Below, piece after piece: positions 23,901 to 35,049 of a stretch of DNA of 64,000 nucleotides. The position numbers and the translations under genes were made by a program. Position 1 is the stretch's first letter, and each line of letters begins with the position of its first letter. Source of the stretch: Salticus scenicus (lineage: Eukaryota > Arthropoda > Arachnida > Araneae > Salticidae); contig OZ005656.1 of NCBI GenBank assembly GCA_963930645.1, positions 275,467,095 through 275,531,094 of the forward strand, in the 5' to 3' direction. The notes below the pieces were generated by a model. The model was not told the DNA's origin. It ran no database searches and worked only from the letters and a program-made list of their open reading frames with translations.

Positions 23901-25362
23901 TTACTTTCTTGATTTTGTGAACATCAGCGAGAAAACAGTTCCATAGAAATAAGTTACATATTTTATTAATAATGAATTTGTTTCATTGAAAACATTGTAC
24001 TTTAATTACCAGATTAAAAAAAAATGGCAGATACTATTAATGTTAACGAAAATTTTGACTGATTATTAAATTCATTTGTAATGTGCAGTGTATATTTGTA
24101 AGTTCTACGGTTAGTTCTATAACGAATTATTCGATTGAGCAACAATCTGCAATAGTTTTTCCCATATTTAAGTAATAGGGAAATTACTTTAAAAATGAAA
24201 CGATTCTGGAAAATACGGTCCATGCGAACATTATTAAAGGCGTTTCAATGGATTGCGATTAAAACAAGTCCTTCCGGCTTATTCGGAAGGGTAGGTTGAT
24301 TTCTTTTTCCTTATCAAGTAGCCGTCATTTTGTTTCAAAATGGAGGGTACAAATTATTAACGAATTAATAGAAACATTGACGTAGGGTATCTACATATGG
24401 AATTTTAAGCAAATCGGTTCATAAATACTTTTCATGTGAATTAAAAATTTTCAAGTGGCCGGCGCTTGGAAACAAGATGGTGGGCCAAATTGACAAATAT
24501 ATCAAATGCATTTGTGAGCTAAGACTACTGTACAAATATAGTTGCAATTAATTCAGAATCTCAAAAGTCATCGTGTTGAAAAATTAAGTGGCTGCCACTT
24601 GGATCAAAATGGCAGAGGAAGTTGCTCAGTGAACTAATTAATCTAAGATATTGTTGCAAATTTAAAAAATATATATATTTTTTTATTTTTATTTATTTAT
24701 TTTATTTTATTTATGTATTTATTTATTTATTTATTTATTTTTTTGTAAAAATTCTTTCAGAGGCTTAGTATGTTGATTAAATGTTAATTTTCTGCATTTC
24801 TAGTTTGTTTTAACTTTGAAATAGACTAATTTTCCCTTACAAACGCATTAAAAAGCTCCAATATGGCAGGTAATGGATTTGACGCCAAATTTGGCGACTT
24901 TTCCAGTTGGCGGCTTTTGGCGAGAAAATCCATAGTTCCTTAATAAACTTCATTGAGACACTTATATAGTCTATGTATACATCAAAATTTAAATAAATTC
25001 GGAATAAGCTTTTTTATTTGAATTTGAAATTTTCAAGTGGTCTCCACTTGAAAACAAAATGGTGGAGCAACTTGGTTAAGAAACTCATCCAAGATATTCA
25101 TAACACAAGTTAAGACACTGTGTGAGGTTGAGACGTTAGAACGTCACCACAGTTGTTTTAATTAAGCTGGATCCAGCAAAGTAGAAAGTGGGGACAGTTA
25201 AAATCACTTCGTCGCCAGTGACTCGGTGAAGGTTGAGGTCGGGGTAGTTTTGTGTCGGCAGGGTGCTGCATTAAAAGACTTAGATTTTGAATATTAGTTA
25301 AATTAGAAGTGATTTTTAAAAGAACGGATTGAAATGTAGTGAAAGGAGGGTGTAGGAAGAAG

Positions 25363-25369
25363 TATAAAA
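25363..25369 (+). promoter_or_regulatory. TATA box of the solo LTR
   Basis: TATAAAA about 240 bases into the LTR, followed by an AGAGATGG stretch. It is at the place expected for the U3 promoter. Confidence 0.55.
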
Positions 25370-25732
25370 GAGAGATGGTTTTAGTAGATGGTGTGGATGT
25401 TGGAGGATAGTATAGTGAATGTGATCAATCTTTTTTTGATGAATATCGGGAAGTAGAGTCGGGGAGATTTAGTTGTGTGAAGTTAAGTAGTGATGAGTGT
25501 TGGTGTGTGCAACTACTAGCATTCGGAAAGGTCAAGTTGGGTCCGAAGGGAATCCTTTGATCCATAGTGAAGCCATAGTAGCGGCGTACGAATGCGACCG
25601 TCTTTACACCTTCGACTATCTGATTGGGTGAGTTATTTAAGATAATTAAATTGTTGATTTATATATTTAGATTTAGTAATACACTGACTGAGCTAAGTTA
25701 TTACCAGGCCGCCCTCCCATTAATCTGGTTCA

Positions 25733-25738
25733 AATAAA
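25733..25738 (+). promoter_or_regulatory. Polyadenylation signal of the solo LTR
   Basis: AATAAA followed by T-rich CTCTTATTGTTTGTTC, about 370 bases after the TATA box. Confidence 0.5.
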
Positions 25739-27099
25739 CTCTTATTGTTTGTTCAATTCAAGACTCTGGTTTTCTTAGTAATCTAAATAAGTATTTAAGT
25801 TAAGATAGAGTTTGCAGGAACGCAAACGTTTGCAGGAACGCAACCACAACTGTCCAAATTTGGTTCGATTTGAAGTATTATTTCGGAAGTTTTCGCGATT
25901 TTAAATTTTCAAGTGGTAGCCTGATTTCAAGTGGCCCCGCTTAACTTAAGATATCTGCCACTTTATTAAATGGATACGTTCATTAATAAACTATCAAGTG
26001 GTCTCCACTTGAAAACAAAATGGTGGAGCAACTTGGTTAAGAAACTCATTCATGATATCCATAAGACAAGTTAAGACGCTGTCCAAATTTGGTTCGATTT
26101 GGAGTACTATTTCGGGTGTTGTCGTGATTTTAAATTTTCAAGTGGTAGCCTGATTTCAAGTGGCACCACTTACGATATCCGCCACTTTATTAAAAATGGC
26201 AGATAAATTTCATAAATAAAGTTCATTGAGAAACTTATGTAGTCTAGATTTACATAAAAATTCAAGCAAATCTTGCTTTAAATACGCTTTTTACAGTGTG
26301 GGTTAGAAATATTCAAGTGGCTGCCACTTAATAACAAAAAGTTGGAGCAGCTTGGTTAATGAACTCATCCAAGATATTCACAACACAAATTAAGACACTG
26401 TCCAAATTTGGTTCGATTTGGAGTATTATTTCGGAAGTTATCGGGATTTTAAATTTTCAAGTGGTAGCCCTATTTCAAGTGGCCCGGCTTAACTTAAGGT
26501 ATCCGCCACTTTATTAAAAATGACGGATACGTTCATTAATAAACTTCATTGAGACACTTATATAGTCTATATATACATCAAATTCAAACAAATTCGGAAA
26601 ACGCTTTTTACAATTTGAATTTGAAAATTTCAAGTGGTCTCCACTTGAAAACAAAATCATGGAGCAACTTGATTAAGAAACTCATCCAAGATATTCATAA
26701 CACAAGTTAAGACACTGTCCAAATTTGGTTCGATTTTGAGTGTTATTTCGGAAGTTATCGTGATTTTAAATTTTCAAGTGATAGCCTGATTTCAAGTGGT
26801 CCCACTTAACTTAAAATATCTGCCATTTTATTAAAAGTGGCGGATAAAATTCATTAATAAACTTCATTCAGACCCTTATGTGGCCTGTATTTACAACAAA
26901 ATTCAAGAAAATCTTGCTTTAAATATGCTTTTTACAATCTCGGTTTGAAATTTTCAAGTGGCTGCCACTTGAAAACAAAAGGTCGGAGAAACTTGGTTAA
27001 CGAACTCAACCAAGATATTTATAAGATCAGTTCACTGTCGAAATTTGGTTCCATTTCGAGTATTATTTCGGGAGTTATCGTGATGACAAAATTTTCATT

Positions 27100-27109
<10 letters not shown>

Positions 27110-27134
<25 letters not shown>
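27110..27134. repeat. GATA microsatellite
   Basis: About six uninterrupted TAGA/GATA units lie just inside the 3' hairpin of element G. Confidence 0.9.
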
Positions 27135-27135
<1 letters not shown>

Positions 27136-27185
27136 ACGAAGTGATTGCAATAGGTCGATTTCTAAAGAAATCAACCTAAACCTTA

Positions 27186-28065
27186 TTTATTAAAATGCAT
27201 ACCTGACCTTTTTTCCTGCATTTAAGTGGATCTTATTTGATTCAAAGTATATAATTCTCAGTTTTTGAATCTAGAAATATCCTACATAAAAAAGTTTCGT
27301 TATAAAAGCTTAAAGCTTATCGGGGAAATTATGAAAGATAAATAACTTCGGATTTCAAAATCGGACTGTAAATCTAAAGCTGAGTTTCAACTAGAGCGCA
27401 AAATTGCGAAAATCACGCATATATATATATTTTTCCTCACATAAAATTCTTAATATTAGGGCAAATTTGAAAATATTTTCTGGAGCCAATGTATTAAAGT
27501 TTTCGGACCAAAAACAGGCCATTCATAAAAATCATCAAATGTAAACAGAACCTTCACAGAAAATCAATGATTTTAGAAAATTTTCGAAAAACTTGGATAA
27601 GATAATTACGTACATTGTTTAAAAAAAAAAAAATAAATAAATAAATAAATGTTTCAAAGTTCTAAATGATGTTTACCTTTCAAACTGCACTAGTAAAATG
27701 ATGAAATATAGAGCACCAGATTTCTTAAAATGTTGGACGTAGATAAATTTCTCTGATTTGCACCTTTTTTAAGGTGAAACATTGTAATGTTATTTTTAAC
27801 AGTGCTCTTTAGTGATATACTGCTAAAATACATTAAATTTCTTCAATGAAGAACCAGAAAAACCTGAATTACGTAAATAAACTTATTTTGAATGTATAAA
27901 AAAAAGTAAATTTTCATTAATTTGCAGTGAAATAGCTGTCTATTTTGGTGATCATTAACGAGAAAAAAAATGGCATATTTAGGCAATTTGAAGTTAAACT
28001 CAAATTATACGAATGAACTGTAAAATTAGACATCATTAGCAATTTACATTGTTGCAAAATATTTT
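27186..28065. other. AT-rich non-coding stretch
   Basis: No gene or repeat recognised, apart from poly-A followed by AATA units near 27620-27650. Confidence 0.65.
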
Positions 28066-28069
28066 AAAG

Positions 28070-28290
28070 TATTTTTCTGTTCTCACGTAAAGGGGAGAAA
28101 TTCTCACCCGGTTTTACCTCTGATAAGAACCCTGGTCCACAGTAACATTGATTTTCATTAGATTGAAACCTATTGCTTAAAGTTGATTTCAAAAAAATAT
28201 ATACGAACATAATTGCCTCTCTCAGGACTCGAACCGGACACCTGCCAACTGAATGTTGGAGCGCAAACAATTTCGCCACCAGACGGACAA
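28070..28290 (-). mobile_element. tRNA-derived SINE-like element or tRNA pseudogene
   Basis: Read on the minus strand, TGGTGGCGAAATTGTTTGCGC (near 28281-28261) resembles an A box, and GGTTCGAGTCC (28235-28225) is a good B box. Between them CCAA-CATTCAG-TTGG resembles an anticodon arm, but the base before the would-be anticodon is A, not U, and the acceptor stem is poor. A tRNA-unrelated body continues to about 28070 (CTTATCAGAGGTAAAACCGG and GTGAGAATTTCTCCCC). This suits a SINE better than a working tRNA. The open frame across it is a passenger. Confidence 0.55.
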
Positions 28291-28705
28291 AGAAGCTTCG
28301 GGAGTTTTCAGTGAACATCAGAGTAGTACTTTAAAATTTTTAAGCTATGAAAATGAAATGCATCTTTTACCTAATGATCGTTTACATTGCTTGAACAAAT
28401 TTTGTAGCCAAACATTAATTTAGCATCAATTAAGAAATTCTCAGATGTAAAAGTATTCTAGTTTCAATAGGTTTTATTTAGATACAGACGCAAAAACATA
28501 AATAACCCTGCTACGACAATCATGAAGCAGGAAAAATTTCCCGTATCATTCAATTTATTCTGTCTTTAGTTACAGAGAAAGTTTTAATATTGTATTAAAG
28601 TTAGAGTATAATTTATTCAAAAATACCCAGATAAAACATGATTAAATTTTGTAATCAGTTTGTCATTTATGAGTTTATTCCTTACCCCATACCTCACCCT
28701 TTAAA

Positions 28706-28900
28706 ATGCCACAACGACGTAATTAACCTGGATGTAAGGCTGGAAGTATTACCGCGAGGCTTGAATGTGGAAAAACACAAAGAATGATAGCAGATGCTAT
28801 TTGGAAAGTATCATTTCGATTACGTGTAATGGATTCCAGGGAATAGCGATTTTTAGACGTTCGGCACACAAATGAAACATAATTTTCGATACATAAGAAA
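28706..28900 (+). pseudogene. Tc1-like transposase N-terminal remnant
   Basis: Starting at the ATG (28706) the frame reads MPQRRN, a stop, then PGCKAGSITARLECGKTQRM and IADAIWKVSF, another stop after VMDSRE, then RFLDVRHTNET. The ITARLECGKTQRMIADAI stretch resembles the first helix-turn-helix (paired-like DNA-binding) segment of Tc1-like transposases, and the E-x-RFL-x-V segment resembles the start of the next part. The expected second helix-turn-helix and the DDE catalytic domain are absent. At least two stops show it is dead. No terminal inverted repeats were found. Confidence 0.45.
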
Positions 28901-28950
28901 TGAATGTTTTCAATATAAATATTTATAGAAATACATATATAAATATTCAA

Positions 28951-29625
28951 TATAAATATTTATATAAATGCTGGAATTAGCTATACAGTTTTACGAAATC
29001 TTGCGTATGCTGATAGAAATGCAAGTTTCCCGATGAGTACATTTCTATTTTTCCACCTTTAAAATTCCAATTTTCAATTCATGAATTCCATATTTTCCCC
29101 CTTTTAACGGAACTCTTTGGTGATTTTATCCTTTCTCTTTTCTCTCAATTGTTGTCTGTTACTAATAATTCATAGTTTTTGCAAATTCTCTCATCGTTAG
29201 GCTTATGTTCGTGTCGTTTTTCTTCTGCGTAAGTACTTTAACTGTTTTACTAATCATTGGTATTGGTACTCAAATTAAATTAATACCGTGATTAATTTTA
29301 ATCGAAATAAATCTCAATAAAAATTTATTTTATGTTGGTGTCTTCATCTATCTTTTGTCTGCTGAGTGTTACAATGGTACTAAATAATTCAAATTATATA
29401 TATATATATATATATCTTTCTTTTTTTTCTGAAAATAAAAACTTCTTAATCGTAATTATAAAAGTGAAGTTATTAAATTAATTCAAATTAACTTTCTTAT
29501 AAATTATAAGTTCTTATAACTTTGGTTTGTATTAAACAATAAAAACTACATAGCAGTAACTGAATAAATGTATTTTGTTTCTACACATAAATTTGCAAAA
29601 TGTTCGTTATTTCATAATCAATTTA
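28951..29625. other. AT-rich non-coding stretch
   Basis: No gene seen. A (TA)n run lies at about 29397-29414. Confidence 0.7.
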
Positions 29626-29632
29626 CAATGAG

Positions 29633-30250
29633 ATGATACACTTTTACAATGAAAGAAAATCGGCCTTAGAAGCAATTATAAAAGGAGACACTAACATCAC
29701 TTCTGCGATTAGTGTACTGCTTGAGAGTCTGAATTGCAGGGTAAAATCATGTAATCTTCAGTGGATCTCTGCTCACCTTCACATCGAAGGCAATGTGAGT
29801 GCCGACTCATTGGCCAAAGAAGCCCGTGAAAACGATCAACCGGGTAAAACCATTAGACTTGCAGATGCAAACGCAGCGGCCGAAAACAGACTTCTACCGC
29901 ACACCTCTAAGAAGCCACTTTTCACCGACTTCAGTTGCCCTAGAACTTTGACATCAGTAATAGCAAGACTTATAATCAATTATTTTAGAGGGATGAAGAA
30001 TGAAGATCCTCCCGGACAAGACCAGAACATACGTTCTTTGTAGAAGCTGCCTAAATGTCCTGTTAACACCGAGGCACATTTTTGAGTGCCCAGCACTCAT
30101 TTCACATGTTTTCAAATCGGTATTGATCCACTTGAGGACAATCTAAGAGCAGTTCTCTACAGCCAAGAGGCTCCAAAGTCGGCAGCCGCAAATTTCCAGA
30201 CCTTTTGTGTCATCTGAAAATCCATAGACACGAAAACAACAACAACAACA
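29633..30250 (+). pseudogene. I-group LINE RNase H and 3' end, frameshifted
   Basis: The frame starts inside an RNase H domain: KSALEAIIKG, then LQWISAHLHIEGNVSADSLA, where GN and AD mark the last conserved RNase H block (ADSLAKEA). It continues through FSCPRTLTSVIARL, as in the 21 kb copies. Near 30000 the sequence reads GATGAAGAATGAAGATCC where the 21.1 kb copy has GATGAAGATCC, a 7-base near-tandem duplication. This shifts the frame, and the coding sense resumes in another frame with RTYVLCRSC and LTPRHIFECPAL to about 30120. The expected catalytic Asp before KSAL is replaced (NERKSAL). The 3' end is GACACGAAAAC then AAC repeats. Reverse transcriptase and endonuclease are missing, so this is a 5'-truncated dead copy. 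Confidence 0.85.
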
Positions 30251-30720
30251 ATGAAGGACATGCATATTACTTCATGTATGTATTCAATTTATTACTTCAT
30301 AATAATAATGTGTATAATAATAGAATAAATATATTTTTTTAAATTGCATACAAATCAGTCACATTATTGGTAGAATAAAAAGTTTATTAAAACGAAAAGA
30401 GTATTATGTAGAAAATATTGTAGAAAATAATTTAAAAAAAAAAAAAAAAAAAAACTTAAAATATGTCATATTTTAATTCGTCATCCTTTACTTCATGATG
30501 TAATGTATGTCAGTGCAATGAAGCATATATTATTTCATGTATGTATCCAATACACCACTTCATAAAGCCAATGCAGTATAGTGTAATATTAAAAAATATT
30601 TTTTTTTTTCAATTTTACACGAATCAGTCACATTGTTGGTAGCATTAAAAGTTTACTTAAAACGTAAAGATTAATGTATAGAAAATATTATATAAGAGGG
30701 ATATAATATTATTTAGAATT
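30251..30720 (+). repeat. Two diverged tandem copies of spacer S
   Basis: The first copy begins at CATATTACTTCATGTATGTA near 30263 and the second at CATATATTATTTCATGTATG near 30526. Both continue with a CACTTCATAA-like stretch, AATCAGTCACATTNTTGGTA and AAAAGTTTAYTTAAAACG. The period is about 260 bases. The same text lies between the two LINE tails at 21.4-21.5 kb on the other strand. Confidence 0.75.
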
Positions 30721-32338
30721 TGTCCTTCTTTAATATGTATTTTATAATAATACAGGTTAGAGTGGATAAGTATAAGGTCGAATTATGATTACATTGGAAA
30801 GCATAATTTAGACATAATAAACATCATAACTTTTTTAGTTATATTTAACTTTATTAAATCAAATGAAATATAAAACAGTTAATATAGTTTTAGAATTTAG
30901 AATTTTTTTTAGATTTCTTTTTCAGGCAGAGTAAAATTCTCGAATCACGAAATTTTGCCATTACAGTACATAGAAGTAAAATAACAGTTTTCGGGAAGAA
31001 ATCTAAGTTTTATATGTAAAGTTTTTAATATAACATCACATTTTTTGTATTTTTAATTTTTGTGTTTGTCTCCCATTGTCACGCTTTTCCCAGGATTTTT
31101 TTTTTTTTTATCGGGAAAGTACAAGTAGAGTTTTTACAATTGTACCAAGTAATTAAACCGCATCACTTTTATTTATTTATTATTATTATTATTATTGTTT
31201 TTCTTTTTTACTTTCATTAAATAAATATCCTTATCTAATTTTAAGTTTTTTTTTTCTTTATAAATTAAAAAGTTTAAAATGTTAAGAGATCACTGAAAAG
31301 GTACCGTAAAGTTTACGAATCTGTAACCTTTATAACACCGTTATAAATGCACTCCGTCACTTAATGCACTTTATGAACTTATAGTAAGCCGAGATGACAA
31401 TTCCCCTAAACCATTGGACAAGTGGGACCCAGAAACACAAATTTTGCATTTTTTTTCTTTTTTTTAGTTAAATGGCAAACAGCTAAGCTATAAAAAAAGG
31501 TTCATATTTTTAAAAAAAGCTAATTAGTTGTATAATAACTCTTAAAGTTTTTAGAAATGGAAGCATAATTGCAACTGAGCAAAATTTGGATTATACCAAA
31601 ACTTTGTTACACTTACCCGAATTCGCAAGAACTACGTATTTTTATGGCAACAACTGTAAATACGTGTTTTAGATTAAAATTGATTGACGGCACTTGAGTT
31701 CTTTTCTATGTGAAATGTTCTTCATGGGGCATTTTTAAGATGCCCTAGACCGTATATACGTGAGTTACTGAGGAAACCATAAAAAACACGAAATTTATAT
31801 ATCGATGATTATGACATGGGATCTAATCCAGCATTTCTCGTCTACCACATTCGAGAGAAGAATAACCGTAGTAGAAGAAAGAAATATAAGTCACATAAAA
31901 CTTTATTACAAAAATTACTGATGAAATGCAAGATGCTTATAGAAAACAGTCTAACTCGTTTATTTATTTATTTTTATGATAAAAAAATATATATAAACAA
32001 ATAAATAAAAATTTTAACAGTAGCAAAACCAATGCTCCAAGTAAAATCATGTACCGTTTAGACACCGAATTATTAAGTACTTCGAACTTGTACTTAAATT
32101 TCATGAATTATGTACACTTATACATCCGTTATAAGTGAGTTCTTACTTATAAAAATAAATTTCTTCGTAATTACTCAACTATACCATTTTTTAAGATTTA
32201 TTTTTATTCAACACATTGCTTTATTCTTACTATTTCGTAACTCATACGAATTTAATTTATATTTTATTGACCTTTATAAAGTTTACATACAGGTATTTCC
32301 TAAATATCTTATATTTGAATCTTTTTTCTTATAAAATA
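30721..32338. other. AT-rich non-coding stretch
   Basis: No gene recognised. Contains T runs near 31098-31110 and an ATT run near 31168-31195. Open frames here are AT-biased with no motif. Confidence 0.65.
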
Positions 32339-32700
32339 ATCTGGTGTGTCACTCATACGACTTTATCTTACCCTGAAATTTAATACTATGTGTACAGGTT
32401 GGAGATTAAGAGGTAAGATAACGATGTTAAGTAAACCCATGTTAAACAATTCAAATTAGGCTTCGGAAGAGATTTATATGATAATTAATTTTGTATGAGG
32501 GGGGGCTACCGCCCCCCTCAAACCCCCCGTTACATTAGATGTATACAAAATTTAATTCTGTTATTAAAAAGTAATTATGTTTTTTAAAAATAATTTATTA
32601 AAATTATTATTTAAAAAAATTATCTTTTATGATAATGCAGACGATTTCCATATTAGAGAAGTAGTACTAAATATCCAAAAAAAATTCATTTTATTCTCAA

Positions 32701-32732
<32 letters not shown>

Positions 32733-33355
32733 CGATTTTTTTTTCTAAGTTTTTTTTTTTTTTTTTTTTTTTTTTTGTTAAAAGTGAAAAAAATTGATAA
32801 CTTTATTTTAAATTATCGCAGATCGATGGCTCAACCATTCGTTTTAAAGGTATTGGCGAGCTCTTTTGAAAGATACCCATCAGGAAAATTTACTACCCTC
32901 GAGGGGGGACTTCTCCCCTAGGGGGGTAGGCGAGGCTCCTATATACACAAAAAAAAATTTCCAGTTGACTATCTCTATTACAATATATATATATTCGTTT
33001 CATTTGGTTTAGTGCAGTCTATAGACGTTGAACTCTACTTACCTGCAATTTCCCCCATAGACGTAATGTATTAGAATTCTCTTGATTGTCCCTGTATACG
33101 AACCATCCGCTTGAACTTAACGAAAAGCTTACTGTAGCATCTATATATGATACACATTTAGAATACCAAGTTTGGAATGTCTGCTACTATTTTTGCTTGA
33201 GATATGCTGATAACAGACACACACACAGACCATTTGCTAAAAACATGTTTTTCATATTCAGGGGACCTCAAAACGTGTAAATATAACAAAATCTCGCGTT
33301 CGAAAATTTGACCTAAAAACAATACTTTCTCTACCTTATGGGTAAGAGAAAGTAA
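32339..33355 (+). mobile_element. Helentron/DINE-like element B, plus orientation
   Basis: The 5' end has a weak hairpin (TGTG...CTCA, 32344-32355) and the motif ACTTTATCTTACCC (32360-32373). The 3' end is the hairpin ACTTTCTCTACC-TTAT-GGGTAAGAGAAAGT (33324-33353), whose second arm is the complement of the 5' motif with one mismatch. Inside are G-run/C-run hairpins (near 32498-32518 and 32900-32930), T and A runs, a TGTCCCTGTA segment, a CA run, and the block GGGGACCTCAAAACGTGTAA also found in diverged form in element A. A second copy lies inverted at 38826-40292. Homology between the two copies starts at AATCTG and ends at AAAGTAA, which defines the boundaries. Confidence 0.7.
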
Positions 33356-34990
33356 AAAAGACTAAATTAAACATTTTAAAACAGTTCAAAGAAAAATCAT
33401 ACTCTGAAATAAAAATCGTATATAGCTACCTTTAAAATTACTATTATTTTTTTTTTTTTTATATTATATTAAATTAAAGTTCACAAATGGAACACTGGCG
33501 TACAAATGATTAAGGTAATAAATTTATGATAAAGTTATCAAAAATGATGCAAATAGTAATATACAAACATTTTATCATGAAATGTGAAAAGTCAAACGCT
33601 ACTTCTAAGTTAATGACATTCTAAAGTACTTCAAATAATATTTTCTGCTATTAAAGTTTTCAAATTTAAATTTGTTTTATTTAGGTATTAACAAGGATAA
33701 ATCTTTACTTATGGCATAGTAATGCTTTATATTACTTCTCATGGAGTCTTTTTAAAATTTTGTAGAAATTTTAGTCAGTGTATTCCTTTAAAAATCGTGC
33801 ATTAATTTTGAATATATATATATATATAAAGTTTTAAATTTTAAGTAATTTAAAGTTTTTAAAAGTTTTTAATATAAGAAGTAAAAGTTTTTAATGTAAT
33901 AAAAGTTAACAAAAACCTTATATAATAAAAAAAAGGTTTTTTAATAAACGCTTTTAATATTCGTGAACACATAACTTAATTGAATGCTAAACAATCATGA
34001 AAGTGTGTTATTTTCAATATTTTCGGTTAATATAAGCCGTTATTGAGATTAAAAAAAAAAAAAAAAAGACCTTATATATTTTCAGATATTTATATAAAAC
34101 AAAGTAATGTGAGTTTTAAAATAATTTAAAATGTGCATGGTGAGTTTCAAAAATAGTTATTCATTAGCAACAAATTTTGTATTAAAAAAAAAAAATAAAA
34201 AACTTTTCGCTTTTAAACTTATTGTTTATCTTTCAGTCACGCTATATTCAAAAGAAGATGAATTTCGAGGATGCACCTGATTTAACAAGCAATAGAACGT
34301 AAAACAAAATTATGTAAGAACAATATCCCTATTACACATAATGTCATTATAGAAAATTCAATTTATTGATAAAATGTACTTTTTTTTTCCAATCAGGTTA
34401 TTATTTTTTTTTTCCCAAGTACAAAGTGCGTTAAAAAAGGACTAAATTCAATCCTTTTCTTACTGAAAATTTTGTCAAAAAAATCATTTTCAGACTCTTT
34501 AAATTTTCTTTATGTTTCACAAGTATGGTGAGAATTTAATGCTGTACTCGCACTAAACATTTTTCGTCTTATGAAAAGTCTCACCCAATATTTCGGAACT
34601 AAACTTTTCATTCATTTAATTATGTCGTTTATTTACGTAAATTTAATTCTTCTTATTTATAGTATTGTGGTGATAGTGTTCGATTACATTTCACCTGATT
34701 TATTTGAACTAAAAAAAGTAGGAAAAAAATATGATTTTTTTTTTTTAATAAGTAAGTTCCAATAATTGTATTATATTGTCATCTGAATTATTAATAAAGA
34801 ATTTTTCTTTTTTTTTTTTTTTTTTTTTGCATTTTTTTTTTTTTTTTAATATCAATATATGTGTTTAGAGAGTAAAATTTTACCTTTTTTTCATTTATTA
34901 ACTTCAACTACTGATGAGTTTCTAAATGCTAAGAATTTAAAATCTTGAGTATGACCAGAGAGAAAACAAACTTTGTATTATCAGTAGAGA
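33356..34990. other. AT-rich non-coding stretch
   Basis: No gene recognised. Poly-A near 34050-34066, poly-T near 34809-34828 and 34834-34847, and a TATA run near 33816-33829. Confidence 0.7.
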
Positions 34991-34996
34991 GCTTTG

Positions 34997-35008
34997 CCCG
35001 CTAGCGGG
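34997..35008. repeat. Perfect 12-bp palindrome CCCGCTAGCGGG
   Basis: A GC-only-plus-TA palindrome in very AT-rich sequence, about 90 bases before the GC-rich array. It might mark the left edge of the array-bearing element, but I could not pair it with a matching right end. Confidence 0.6.
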
Positions 35009-35049
35009 TCAGTATTTTTAAATGTATCACTAAAATTAATGAATCACTA

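Larger units (their letters stand above)
25121..25848 (+). mobile_element. Solo LTR of a Ty3/Gypsy-type retrotransposon
   Basis: The insertion breaks a tandem unit exactly: GACACTG is followed by foreign sequence and the unit resumes with ACTGTCCAAA. The 4-bp target duplication ACTG lies at 25117-25120 and 25849-25852. The insert starts TGTGAGGTTG and ends CAACCACA, so it has TG...CA ends with a short inverted repeat. It is 728 bp. A TATA box (TATAAAA, 25363-25369) and a downstream AATAAA (25733-25738) fit the U3-R-U5 order on the plus strand. Near the 3' end TTTGCAGGAACGCAA is tandemly repeated. The clean empty site in neighbouring units makes this secure; the Gypsy assignment rests on the 4-bp duplication. 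Confidence 0.88.
24450..27080 (+). repeat. Tandem units of about 320 bp inside element G
   Basis: The anchor TCAAGTGGYNNCCACTTGAA followed by ACAAAATGGTGGAGCAACTTGG occurs near 24451, 24586 (short), 25032, 25998, 26312, 26628 and 26956. Each later unit continues with GACACTGTCCAAATTTGGTT, TTTCAAGTGGTAGCCTGATT and GATATCCGCCACTTTATTAA. Each anchor is a small inverted repeat (TCAAGTGG / CCACTTGA). The gap between 25032 and 25998 is explained by the inserted solo LTR. Confidence 0.85.
24268..27185 (+). mobile_element. Large tandem-repeat-filled element G (Helentron/DINE-like plan)
   Basis: The 5' end carries a hairpin, CCTTCCG / CGGAAGG at 24270-24276 and 24284-24290, followed at once by TAGGTTGATTTCTTT (24292-24306). 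The 3' end is a near-perfect 28-base palindrome (27151-27178) whose distal half contains the exact complement AAAGAAATCAACCTA (27164-27178). The 3' hairpin follows a GATA microsatellite. The body is diverged tandem units of about 315-330 bp. This repeats the plan of elements A and B: 5' hairpin, subterminal motif, tandem repeats, microsatellite and 3' hairpin made from the motif. A solo LTR inserted later. No protein is encoded. Confidence 0.65.

Noticed and set aside
28070..28290. Functional tRNA gene
   Set aside because: The B box is good, but the acceptor stem does not pair, the T stem has a mismatch, and the base before the would-be anticodon is A.
28064..28318. 84-codon frame on the minus strand
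   Set aside because: It covers the tRNA-like head and body of a SINE-like element.
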